Source: an uncultured Bacteroidales bacterium
Lineage (GTDB): Bacteria > Bacteroidota > Bacteroidia > Bacteroidales > F082
Length of the DNA stretch: 33,816 nucleotides
Direction: 5' to 3'
NCBI GenBank assembly: GCA_946184615.1
Contig: CAMHFN010000022.1
Coordinates: 1 to 33,816, forward strand
The notes below the pieces were generated by a model, which made no database searches, was not told where the DNA came from, and saw only the letters and a program-made list of their open reading frames with translations. Positions 25,755-33,515 of this stretch are shown one piece after another (within the stretch, counting starts at the first letter, position 1; each line of letters starts with the position of its first letter). Position numbers and translations under genes: made by a program.

Positions 25755-28700
25755 TTAATCGATAACAACCACTTTTTTCGTAATTAGACCTTTCTTGTTG
25801 GCGATGGTAAAGAAATACACGCCTGGGGTAAACTTGCCCGACTGGTAGGTATAGGCCAGGTGTCCAAACTCGTTGTGGACGGTAAATTGGTCGATCAGGG
25901 TACCAGTGATGTTGTATATCTTGACGAGAGCCTCGCCCATCAGGTTGTCGAACGAGAGAGTCATGTTGCCCTCGTTGGGGTTGGGGAAAATGTCAATGTT
26001 GCCTAGGTCGGAGGTTTCATGGATTCCGTGGTATCCGCAGTGAATCCAGATATCTTTTTCTTCACCTCCGCATTCGCATTCGCCGGTGCTTCGAGTTTGG
26101 GCATGCAGCCTGATGGAGTCGCGTTCGAACGTGTAAATGTAAAGGTAACATTTGTCACCGTTGTCGTATGGGATGATCTCCCATTTTTCAAATCGATGTC
26201 CGTCTTTGTCGAAAAGGGTCCAATTAGTTTCGTGAGTGGATCTTGGATCGGTCTCAATCTTGTAGTTTTCAACGGTGTATTGGAATTCCGATCCACCTAC
26301 GACCCATTGGTTGCCGATGATTTTTTCAAAACTGGGGGTGTAGTCGAGCTGGAGTTTCAAAGTGACAGTGGAGTCGCAGCCAAGATAGGTGTCAATGGTT
26401 TTGGTGTAGTCATTTTGTTCAGTGAGCGAATAAGTTTCGTTGTTCCAACCAAATTGCCATTCATATTTGTCGCATTGGTTGAGTGCTTGGATGGTGTCGT
26501 TGGTGGAGTGATTGACGGTGAGGTCGAGCACATGGGTATCCTGACAGGACTGGTTGGGACCGAATGGATGTTCCTCATATCTGGTGATATGGTGGTCGGT
26601 GGAGTTAAAAGGCTCGCCGTTGAAATCCCATGTATACGAGTCACAGGCTGTTTTTGTTTCAGAAAAATAATGCTCCTGGTGGAATTGGAGGTTAAGCGTG
26701 TATAGGTAGTCGCATTCGTTAGCAGGTCCTGTTACGATGATGGTATCCCTGGTATCTTGATAATAGTCCTTATCGGCAATGTCCCAATGATAAAAGGGCG
26801 TTTGGTCATAGGGGACACATTCGTATTTGTCGGGGTTGTAGTTGGGAGGTGTCTGGTAGTTGCTGACGTGAAGTTCAAGTTGGTAAACCTGCAAACAACC
26901 ATGGTAGTCGACGCTGTCGTAATAGGCCACATCGCCATCTTGGCTATATTCGTTGCCGTCGAACCAAGTAAGGGTCTGGGAGGTGCAAATGTTACGCCGG
27001 TCGATGATGATTGGGTTTTCTGAATACACGGTGAGGTTGACTTTTACGATGCTGTCACAGCCATGGGTGGTATGGAGGTTGACGGAGTGTGTGCCTTCGG
27101 TATTGAAGTATTCTCCGTGGAACTCGTACCATTCGCCAGGACAGATGGAGGCAGTGGTGGTGTGTGCGTTCTCGTAGGAGGGATAGTGATGCAGATGTAG
27201 GGTGATCGTCTTCTCGCAGCCTTGTGCGGTGGTGGTTTGATGTTCATAATTGCCTTCTTCCGTGCAGTTTTGGTCGTAGAACTGGAAGGTTTCCCCAGGA
27301 CAAATGTACTCGTGAATATCCTCGTGCTCGGGTAGGTTGACAGTGACCGTGGTAGTGATGTTCTGGGTGCTCATGCCATCGCTGACCGTGCAGGTGTAGG
27401 TAGTGGTGGTGCTTGGAGTGGCGATGGGATTGGAGATGAGGGGATTGCTAAGGCCTATGGAGGGACTCCACGAATAGGTGAAGTTGCCTGTGCCACCGAC
27501 GGCTTGGGCGCGGAGTTGGCTGGTCTCGCCCAGACAGATGGCTGCTGGGCTGGCGCTTGCCGTGGCGGTCATGTTAGAGCCTTGCACCAGCACAGTCGTT
27601 TCATCGGTGCTGCTGCATCCACCTTGTGGATGAGTGACGGTGAGGGTGAAGGTGGTGCTTTCGTTGAGTGCTACAGTTTGGGTGTTTTGGGCGTTGGGGT
27701 TCGTGACTTTATTGGCGGGTTCCCAGTGATAGTTGAAGTTTGTCGTGCTGCCATTGCCGCCTGACCCGCGCAGTTGTGCGGTGCCGCCGTATTGGACAGT
27801 TTGGTCGGAACCAGCATTGGCGACGGGGTTATCATACACTATGACGTTTTGAGTCGCGGTGCTGACACAGGTGCCGTTGCCGCAGGTCACGGTGAGACTG
27901 ACATTGTGACTTCCCGCCGTGCTGAATTGGTGGGAAGGATTTTGTTGAGAGGAGGTCTGTCCGTCGCCGAAGTCCCATTGGTAGGTCATGGCTTGGTTGG
28001 CGGGGTTGGTGGTGGAGGTGTTGGTGAATCGTGTGGTTCCTCCCAAACATACCGCGTTAGCACTGAAACCGGCCGTAGGTTTTGGAGACACCTCGACATT
28101 GGTGGAGGCGGAGACGGAATGGGTGCCAACGGTGGTGGTGCAGGTGTAGGTGCCTGCCATGGCCATGGTGCAGTTGGGGATGCTGGGATTTTGCTGGGTG
28201 GTGTTAAAACCGTTGGGTCCCGTCCAACTGTAGGTGGCCCCTTCTTGTGTGTTTACTCTCAATGTGATAACATCGCCAACACAGTAAGGACCTCCGTTGC
28301 TAACCATGGCAGGAACAATGCCGCAGTCGGTTTCACCAGGACCACTGTGTTCGGTCTTTTGGAAAGTGATGCTGGTGGGAGTCCATTGTTCGTACTTGGT
28401 GATTACCATGATATAATACTGCCCAACTTGAGATGTGTTGGGTATCTGACAGGTCTCTGTCGCTGAGCCACTTGATCCGCAATCAATTAGTTTTCCACCG
28501 GTAAGTTGGGTGGGACATGGAGTTACGGGGTCTGAGAAAGGTCCCCAGCAGCAATAATCGATATCAACATTTGCCGAGTTGGTCATTCTGATGGTGAAAG
28601 CTCCCGCTACACCAATTTTCATGTGGAACCAGAAGGGTGGTCTGGCTGTATAAGGTGACAGACAGCCGTAATCAGGCCCGCTTTCACAGGCACCCCCAGG

Positions 28701-29189
28701 ATTGGCTGCTACGTCAAAGGTAACAATATCGGTAGTGCAAAACGGGTCGGAGGTGGCGCAAGTTTGGTTTCCAGGACGGTTGCTCGGGTTCTCGATGAGC
28801 ATGATCTTGAAAAGCAATACATACAGGTCTTGAGGTAGGCTTTCTTTCCATGTGATGAAGGTGTTGCCCCGTATGTCCTTGCTGGTCCCGAGAAACCTGT
28901 TGAACTCAGAAGTGATCTCAGTTTTCGTTTGGTTAAAATAGGATTGGAATTGTCCATCATCCCAATGGTCTGCCGAATGAAGGAGAACGCTGTTGTTCTC
29001 TTCGTCAATGGTATAAGTAAAATGACTGTCGTTGGCAATATTCGACAAGAAACAAAAACGTAAATCAGGATTCTCGATTTTTTCGAGTTCCAGCTCAATG
29101 ATATGGTTTCTGACTTCCTGTCCGAAGTATTTCAGAGGCAGCATGGCCAATATGGCGATTGCCAAAATGAGTGTAAAATGTCTTTTCAT
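25755..29189 (-). CDS. Large PKD/Ig-repeat surface protein with a T9SS sorting domain
   Basis: An 1144-residue secreted protein. Order: signal peptide (LILAIAILAMLPLKYFGQ); an unrecognised N-terminal region; a PPC-like beta domain (about 150-280) with paired Cys; an Ig-like domain (about 298-370); a PKD domain (about 371-455) with WDFGDGQTSS; two more Ig/PKD-like domains (about 458-545 and 548-625); then a Cys-containing repeat region (about 630-950), with units that open with a Cys such as ICPGE and often close with GCDSI/TV plus an L.L strand; and a T9SS sorting domain (about 1064-1144) with IFPNPNEGNMTL and GVYFFTI. It looks like an adhesin or surface-layer type protein with no visible catalytic domain. 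First gene of the cargo operon. A -7 box lies just upstream. Confidence 0.85.
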   Translation of the reverse strand: MKRHFTLILAIAILAMLPLKYFGQEVRNHIIELELEKIENPDLRFCFLSNIANDSHFTYTIDEENNSVLLHSADHWDDGQFQSYFNQTKTEITSEFNRFLGTSKDIRGNTFITWKESLPQDLYVLLFKIMLIENPSNRPGNQTCATSDPFCTTDIVTFDVAANPGGACESGPDYGCLSPYTARPPFWFHMKIGVAGAFTIRMTNSANVDIDYCCWGPFSDPVTPCPTQLTGGKLIDCGSSGSATETCQIPNTSQVGQYYIMVITKYEQWTPTSITFQKTEHSGPGETDCGIVPAMVSNGGPYCVGDVITLRVNTQEGATYSWTGPNGFNTTQQNPSIPNCTMAMAGTYTCTTTVGTHSVSASTNVEVSPKPTAGFSANAVCLGGTTRFTNTSTTNPANQAMTYQWDFGDGQTSSQQNPSHQFSTAGSHNVSLTVTCGNGTCVSTATQNVIVYDNPVANAGSDQTVQYGGTAQLRGSGGNGSTTNFNYHWEPANKVTNPNAQNTQTVALNESTTFTLTVTHPQGGCSSTDETTVLVQGSNMTATASASPAAICLGETSQLRAQAVGGTGNFTYSWSPSIGLSNPLISNPIATPSTTTTYTCTVSDGMSTQNITTTVTVNLPEHEDIHEYICPGETFQFYDQNCTEEGNYEHQTTTAQGCEKTITLHLHHYPSYENAHTTTASICPGEWYEFHGEYFNTEGTHSVNLHTTHGCDSIVKVNLTVYSENPIIIDRRNICTSQTLTWFDGNEYSQDGDVAYYDSVDYHGCLQVYQLELHVSNYQTPPNYNPDKYECVPYDQTPFYHWDIADKDYYQDTRDTIIVTGPANECDYLYTLNLQFHQEHYFSETKTACDSYTWDFNGEPFNSTDHHITRYEEHPFGPNQSCQDTHVLDLTVNHSTNDTIQALNQCDKYEWQFGWNNETYSLTEQNDYTKTIDTYLGCDSTVTLKLQLDYTPSFEKIIGNQWVVGGSEFQYTVENYKIETDPRSTHETNWTLFDKDGHRFEKWEIIPYDNGDKCYLYIYTFERDSIRLHAQTRSTGECECGGEEKDIWIHCGYHGIHETSDLGNIDIFPNPNEGNMTLSFDNLMGEALVKIYNITGTLIDQFTVHNEFGHLAYTYQSGKFTPGVYFFTIANKKGLITKKVVVID

Positions 29190-29215
29190 TTTAAGGCCTA
29201 TTTAGGTACAAACTG

Positions 29216-29223
29216 CAAATATA
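29216..29223 (-). promoter_or_regulatory. Candidate -7 box for the T9SS cargo operon
   Basis: TATATTTG, an exact TAnnTTTG match on the minus strand, lies 26 bases before the PKD/Ig protein start and just after the rnfA terminator. The leader would be about 20 bases and AT-rich without a Shine-Dalgarno sequence. No clear -33 element was seen. The rest of the 136-base spacer holds only this box, the terminator and a short heptamer array. Confidence 0.5.
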
Positions 29224-29265
29224 GAAAAAAAAGTTGAAAAGGAAGTCTCTTTTTTTAATAAGGTG

Positions 29266-29301
29266 AAAAAAACAGGGCGGAAGCTATCGCTCTCCGCCCT
29301 G
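29266..29301 (-). terminator. Rho-independent terminator of the rnf operon
   Basis: On the minus strand a CAGGGCGGA stem (29293-29301) pairs with TCCGCCCTG (29273-29281) and runs straight into seven Ts (complement of 29266-29272). It lies 24 bases after the rnfA stop and before the cargo operon promoter, cleanly separating the two transcripts. Confidence 0.9.
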
Positions 29302-29310
29302 AACTTTTCT

Positions 29311-29327
29311 TTTTCCGTTTTCCGTTT
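29311..29327. repeat. Short heptamer array at the rnfA stop
   Basis: Two TTTTCCG units and a partial third; on the minus strand they read as AAACGGA-type units beginning at the TAA stop of rnfA. This is the same heptamer family as in the hairpin at 76-120, some 29 kb away. Confidence 0.65.
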
Positions 29328-29928
29328 ACACGATTCCCGTAAATCCCATAAACGCCAAGGCTAAAATGCCAGCAGTAATCAAGGCAATCGGGGTGCCTTT
29401 CATGCCCTTCGGAGGTTCCATCAAGTCGATGTGCTCACGCACGCCGGCGAAGATGATAAGCGCCAGAGCAAAACCGAGGGCAATACCGACGGCATATACG
29501 ATGGACTCACCCAAGCTGAGCATGTGGGCCACGCCGCCGTAGTTGAACTCTTTGGTGACCACGGTCAACGAAACACCCAACACAGCGCAGTTGGTGGTAA
29601 TCAGGGGCAGAAAAACGCCCAGTGCGGTATACAGTGAGGGACTGATTTTCTTCAAAATGATTTCCACCATCTGTACCAAAGCGGCGATAATCAAAATGAA
29701 GGCAATGGTCTGCATGAACTTGTCCAAACCCAACGGGATCAGAATGTATTGGTTCACCAGCCATGTGACGAGGGTGGCGAGGGTCAGCACAAAGATGACA
29801 GCAGCACCCATACCCAATGCGGTCGAAGTCTTCTTTGAAGTGCCCAGGAAGGGGCAGATGCCCAAAAACTGGGAGAAGATCACGTTGTTGACCAAGATGG
29901 TCGATAAGATGATGATAAGGTATTTCAT
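29326..29928 (-). CDS. rnfA: Rnf electron-transport complex subunit A
   Basis: A 200-residue integral membrane protein with about six helices. RnfA and RnfE are homologous, inversely oriented subunits that form the membrane core of the ion-pumping ferredoxin:NAD+ oxidoreductase. Typical stretches are NNVIFSQFLGICPFLGTSKK near the N-terminus and LITTNCAVLGVSLTVV, where conserved Cys residues hold the intramembrane iron-sulfur centre (known for the family). It ends the rnf operon, 3 bases after rnfE, and is followed by a strong terminator. Confidence 0.95.
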   Translation of the reverse strand: MKYLIIILSTILVNNVIFSQFLGICPFLGTSKKTSTALGMGAAVIFVLTLATLVTWLVNQYILIPLGLDKFMQTIAFILIIAALVQMVEIILKKISPSLYTALGVFLPLITTNCAVLGVSLTVVTKEFNYGGVAHMLSLGESIVYAVGIALGFALALIIFAGVREHIDLMEPPKGMKGTPIALITAGILALAFMGFTGIV

Positions 29929-29931
29929 GGC

Positions 29932-30525
29932 TTAGTGACTTTCTTTCTTGAGTTTGTTGACAATAGCGATAACGAAGCCGAGGCAGATGAAAGCACCTGG
30001 AGGCAGGATGAAGACCAAGATGTTGGCCGTCTCAGGCAGGATGCCCAGTCCGAAGATGGAGCCGCTGCCGAGGAATTCACGGATGCAACCTAACAGCGTG
30101 AGTGCGAGGGTGAAGCCCAAACCCATGCCCAGACCGTCCAATAAGGAAGGCCACACGGGGTTCTTCGATGCAAATGCTTCAGCGCGACCTAACACGATGC
30201 AGTTGACCACAATCAAGGGGATGAACAGACCAAGGGTTTCATAGATGTCGGGGACAAAAGCCTGCATCACCAGTTGTACCACAGTCACAAACGAAGCAAT
30301 GACCACGATGAAGCAGGGAATACGCACTTTGTCTGGAATGAATCCTTTCAGCAAAGAGATGAAAATATTGGAAAGCACCAGCACAAAAGTGGTGGCCAGG
30401 CCCATGGACATACCGTTGATGGCACTGGTGGTCGTTGCCAGCGTAGGGCAGCACCCCAACAAGAGCACCAGAATCGGGTTTTCCTTGACAAGGCCTTTGG
30501 TGAAGGTTTGCAGGTTATTACTCAT
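29932..30525 (-). CDS. rnfE: Rnf electron-transport complex subunit E
   Basis: A 197-residue inner-membrane protein, partner of RnfA. The opening FTKGLVKENPILVLLLGCCPTLATT and the internal LIVVNCIVLGRAEAFA are family signatures, each with the Cys used for the membrane iron-sulfur centre. Several hydrophobic helices follow. It overlaps the end of rnfG by 8 bases and precedes rnfA by 3. Confidence 0.95.
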   Translation of the reverse strand: MSNNLQTFTKGLVKENPILVLLLGCCPTLATTTSAINGMSMGLATTFVLVLSNIFISLLKGFIPDKVRIPCFIVVIASFVTVVQLVMQAFVPDIYETLGLFIPLIVVNCIVLGRAEAFASKNPVWPSLLDGLGMGLGFTLALTLLGCIREFLGSGSIFGLGILPETANILVFILPPGAFICLGFVIAIVNKLKKESH

Positions 30526-31123
30526 GGCTTCCTCCTTTCATGAATTGTGATTTGTTGGCTTCAAACGCTTGATAAGCCTTGTCGACAGCCTTTGAGAAGG
30601 CCCGAGAGGTGATGGTGGCTGCGGTGATGGCATCCACGTCGCCTCCGTCTTTTTTGACTTTCAATGTAAACGAAGCGGGATTCTTGTCGATAAACTGGTC
30701 TTTGAACTTGCCCGTCATGTTGGCACCGAGACCAGGCGTCTCGCTATGTGAGAGTACCGAGGTGCCTTTGATAGTGCCATCGGCGAGGATGCCGACCATC
30801 AGGTCGATCTTGCCGCCGAAGCCGCCTTCCGAAGTCTTGATGGCAGCACCTTTGAAATTGCCGTTGTCATCATAAGCCAGGTTGCACGGGAATTGCGAGG
30901 CTACCCCTTCATAGGTAAAGCTCATGGTGTCAGCCTGATAGGTGACGTTCCCTTCTAGGGGCAATACTTCTTGGATGGCTTTTTGGTTTTTCTTCATGTC
31001 CACTTCAGCGATGGTGTCTTTGGTGAAGCCATACACCAGTCCGAGTACACCGCCTGACACTGCCGTGATGACGAACAGCGCCAACAGCATGTTAATCAAG
31101 GTAGATTCTTTTTTCTTAGCCAT
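30518..31123 (-). CDS. rnfG: Rnf electron-transport complex subunit G, covalent FMN protein
   Basis: A 201-residue protein with one N-terminal membrane helix (about 9-31) and a periplasmic FMN-binding domain. The flavinylation site appears as DAITAATITS (164-173), with Thr170 the expected FMN acceptor attached by ApbE. The motif has Ala where the usual S/T-G-A-T sequence has Gly. No apbE gene lies in the window. The end overlaps rnfE by 8 bases, and the gene starts 5 bases after rnfD stops. Confidence 0.93.
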   Translation of the reverse strand: MAKKKESTLINMLLALFVITAVSGGVLGLVYGFTKDTIAEVDMKKNQKAIQEVLPLEGNVTYQADTMSFTYEGVASQFPCNLAYDDNGNFKGAAIKTSEGGFGGKIDLMVGILADGTIKGTSVLSHSETPGLGANMTGKFKDQFIDKNPASFTLKVKKDGGDVDAITAATITSRAFSKAVDKAYQAFEANKSQFMKGGSHE

Positions 31124-31128
31124 GGCGA

Positions 31129-32112
31129 TTACTTTTTAGAAGGTTTGACAACACCGAAGACTTCGGGCTTGAAGGCCTTGTTGATGAGCGGAGTGAAAGC
31201 GTTCATGATTAGGATGGCGAATGACACACCTTCGGGATAGGCACCCCACAGACGGATCACCACCGTGATGACACCGATGCCGAAACCGAACAGGATCTTG
31301 CCTTTGATGGTCATGGGTGAGGTCACCATGTCGGTAGCCATGAAGAAAGCACCAAGGATGAGACCACCGTATACCAGATGATACCACGGAGCGATGTAAT
31401 GGGTTGGGTCGATGAGGAAGAAGATGCCAGAGAACACGAATACGGTGAGCAAGATGCTCAACGGAGTGGCGATGTCGATCACCTTACGGCAAATGAGATA
31501 AATGGCACCGATGATGAGGGCGATGGCGCATATCTCGCCAAAGGCACCTCCACGGTTGCCGAGCACCATGTCGACAAACTGCATCTGGTCCAAAGACGAG
31601 GCTCCTGATTCCTTCAACAAGCCAAGCGGGGTAGGACCCGTAATGGCATCGGTGAAGAAACCTTTCTCGAAGATGGGAGAGACTTGTGGCCAAGTGGTCA
31701 TGGCGGTTGGGAACGATACGAGCATGAACACACGGCCTACCAAAGCCGGGTTAAATGGATTCTTGCCCAAGCCGCCGAAAGCCATCTTGCCAACACCGAT
31801 GGCAAAGACGCTGCCCACGATAGCCATCCAAATGGGGAGGTTAGCCGGCACGTTGAAGGCGAGTAGCAATCCCGTGAGGGCGGCGGATCCGTCGTTAATG
31901 GTCAAGGGACCCTTGATAAGAAACTTCTGAATAAGCCATTCGGTTAGCATGCAGGTGACAATCGTGACGATGGTTAACCGCAAGGCATACCAGCCGAAAT
32001 AATAAATGGCCACGAGCAAGGCAGGAACCAAGGCGAGGAGGACACGGTACATGATCTTCCTCGTATTTTCCGTCGAATGCACGTGTGGCGAGCCTGATAT
32101 TGTATAATTCAT
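31129..32112 (-). CDS. rnfD: Rnf electron-transport complex subunit D, covalent FMN membrane protein
   Basis: A 327-residue polytopic membrane protein that carries a second covalent FMN in the Rnf complex. The N-terminal SGSPHVHS (6-13) and GKNPFNPALVGRVFM (116-130) are RnfD/NqrB signatures. The flavin site is DAITGPTPLG (155-164), with Thr161 as the expected acceptor. The start codon abuts a period-8 repeat array that fills the spacer to rnfC. Confidence 0.94.
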   Translation of the reverse strand: MNYTISGSPHVHSTENTRKIMYRVLLALVPALLVAIYYFGWYALRLTIVTIVTCMLTEWLIQKFLIKGPLTINDGSAALTGLLLAFNVPANLPIWMAIVGSVFAIGVGKMAFGGLGKNPFNPALVGRVFMLVSFPTAMTTWPQVSPIFEKGFFTDAITGPTPLGLLKESGASSLDQMQFVDMVLGNRGGAFGEICAIALIIGAIYLICRKVIDIATPLSILLTVFVFSGIFFLIDPTHYIAPWYHLVYGGLILGAFFMATDMVTSPMTIKGKILFGFGIGVITVVIRLWGAYPEGVSFAILIMNAFTPLINKAFKPEVFGVVKPSKK

Positions 32113-32148
32113 TGTTGAATTGTTTATTGGTTGAATTGTTGAACTGTT
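32111..32148. repeat. Period-8 tandem array at the rnfD start
   Basis: Read on the minus strand: AACAGTTC, AACAATTC, AACCAATA, AACAATTC, then AACAAT, whose last bases are the AT of the rnfD ATG. The array fills most of the 47-base rnfC-rnfD spacer and meets the heptamer array directly. Confidence 0.8.
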
Positions 32149-32174
32149 CTTCTTACTTCTTACTTCTGACTTCT
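32149..32174. repeat. Period-7 tandem array across the rnfC stop
   Basis: On the plus strand: CTTCTTA twice, CTTCTGA, then CTTCT. On the minus strand the AGAAGTA units contain the TAA stop of rnfC, and the last residues of RnfC (Ser-Gln-Lys) are encoded within the array. The unit is identical to that beside the protease gene at 19189-19209. Confidence 0.8.
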
Positions 32175-33515
32175 AGCTCTAATGATTGCCCCTGTCTTGG
32201 CTTTGCCGTAACGGATGTAATCAAGAAGCGGGATATTCGCTGGGCAGGTGAACTCACAGGAGCCGCATTCGATGCAGTCCATGATGTGGTTTTTCTCAGT
32301 CTCTTCGAAGTCGTTGAGTTTGGCCACTTTATGGAGCAGGAAGGGTTGCAGTCCCATGGGGCAGGCTTTGGCGCAACGTCCGCATCGGATGCAGTTTGTC
32401 TGTCGGCGATCCTGTGCTTCCCGGAGGGTCATCAGCAGGATGCCTGAGGTGCCTTTCATGGTGGGGAAACTAGTCACAGAGACCGACTTGCCCATCATCG
32501 GACCACCGTTGATGACATCGGTGATGTCTTCTGGAAGACCACCGGCGGCTTCGATGAGGAGGTCGGCGGGTACCCCGAAGCGACAACGGAAGTTCGAGGG
32601 CTTCTTCACCGACTTGCCGGTGACGGTGACGATACGTTCGATGAGGGGCTTGTTTTTCTGCACCGCCTCGTAGGTGGCGTAGGTAGAGGCCACGTTGACG
32701 ACTACACAACCAGTCTCGATGGGCAGTTTGCCAGAGGGGACCTCACGGCCAGTGATGGCCTTGATGATCTGCTTCTCACCGCCTTGCGGGTATTTGGTCT
32801 TGAGAGGCTGCACCTCGATGCCTTTGTAACGCTCGGGGTGTTCCTTGATGGTCTTATCAAGCAACTCGATGGCTTTCATCTTGTTGGTCTCGATGCCGAT
32901 GATGCCTTTGTCGGTATTGACGGCTTTCATCAAGATTTTGACACCCATGAGGAATTCTTGTGTCTTCTCCAACAGGAGACGATAGTCGCAGGTGAGGTAA
33001 GGTTCGCATTCGGCAGCGTTGATGATGACGTATTCGGCTTTTTTGCCTTCGGGAACCATCAGTTTGACATGGGTGGGGAAGGTCGCACCGCCCATGCCGA
33101 CGATGCCGCATTCCTTCACTTTGTCGATGATGGCTTTGCTGTCGAGTTTGATGTCGGTGAGCAGCTCATCGGTGTTAAGGATACCGAGTGCCCATTCGTC
33201 ATTTTCCTCACGGTCAATGAAGACTGCGGGTTTATAATATCCAGTATGGTCCATCACCACGTCGATTTTGGCTACGGTACCAGTGGCGGGGGAGTGGACG
33301 TTGGCTGAGATGAAGCCTTTGGCGGTGCCGATGAGTTGTCCAGTCAGCACCCGGTCGCCTTTGTTGACGATGCATTCAGCCGGTGCGCCGAGACATTGTC
33401 CCAGGGGGACGATGATCTGCTTGGGCATCGGGAAGTCTTGTATGGGCTGGTCAGCCGAGAATTTGTTCTCCTCGGGATGAACGCCGCCCTTATGGAAGGT
33501 CTTTATAGGATTCAT
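32160..33515 (-). CDS. rnfC: Rnf electron-transport complex subunit C
   Basis: A 451-residue peripheral subunit that handles NADH, FMN and iron-sulfur electron transfer on the cytoplasmic side. Features: an N-terminal barrel-sandwich-like segment; a Rossmann-like region with GMGGATFPTHVK; a SLBB-type region; and two ferredoxin-like 4Fe-4S motifs at the end, CIRCGRCAKACP (375-386) and CIECGSCEFTCP (414-425). Length is normal for the subunit. The start overlaps the rnfB stop as ATGA. The final codons run into a heptamer repeat. Confidence 0.95.
   Translation of the reverse strand: MNPIKTFHKGGVHPEENKFSADQPIQDFPMPKQIIVPLGQCLGAPAECIVNKGDRVLTGQLIGTAKGFISANVHSPATGTVAKIDVVMDHTGYYKPAVFIDREENDEWALGILNTDELLTDIKLDSKAIIDKVKECGIVGMGGATFPTHVKLMVPEGKKAEYVIINAAECEPYLTCDYRLLLEKTQEFLMGVKILMKAVNTDKGIIGIETNKMKAIELLDKTIKEHPERYKGIEVQPLKTKYPQGGEKQIIKAITGREVPSGKLPIETGCVVVNVASTYATYEAVQKNKPLIERIVTVTGKSVKKPSNFRCRFGVPADLLIEAAGGLPEDITDVINGGPMMGKSVSVTSFPTMKGTSGILLMTLREAQDRRQTNCIRCGRCAKACPMGLQPFLLHKVAKLNDFEETEKNHIMDCIECGSCEFTCPANIPLLDYIRYGKAKTGAIIRARSQK

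Noticed and set aside
25742..25768. An upstream ATG for the lipoprotein that overlaps the PKD/Ig protein gene
   Set aside because: It would put nine extra residues (LSINPPKA) before an otherwise standard lipoprotein signal peptide.
27774..28466. A 230-codon open frame on the plus strand within the PKD/Ig gene
   Set aside because: It is antisense to a gene with clear domains, is low-complexity Gly/Val-rich, and lacks recognisable motifs. Such frames are shadows of the coding strand.
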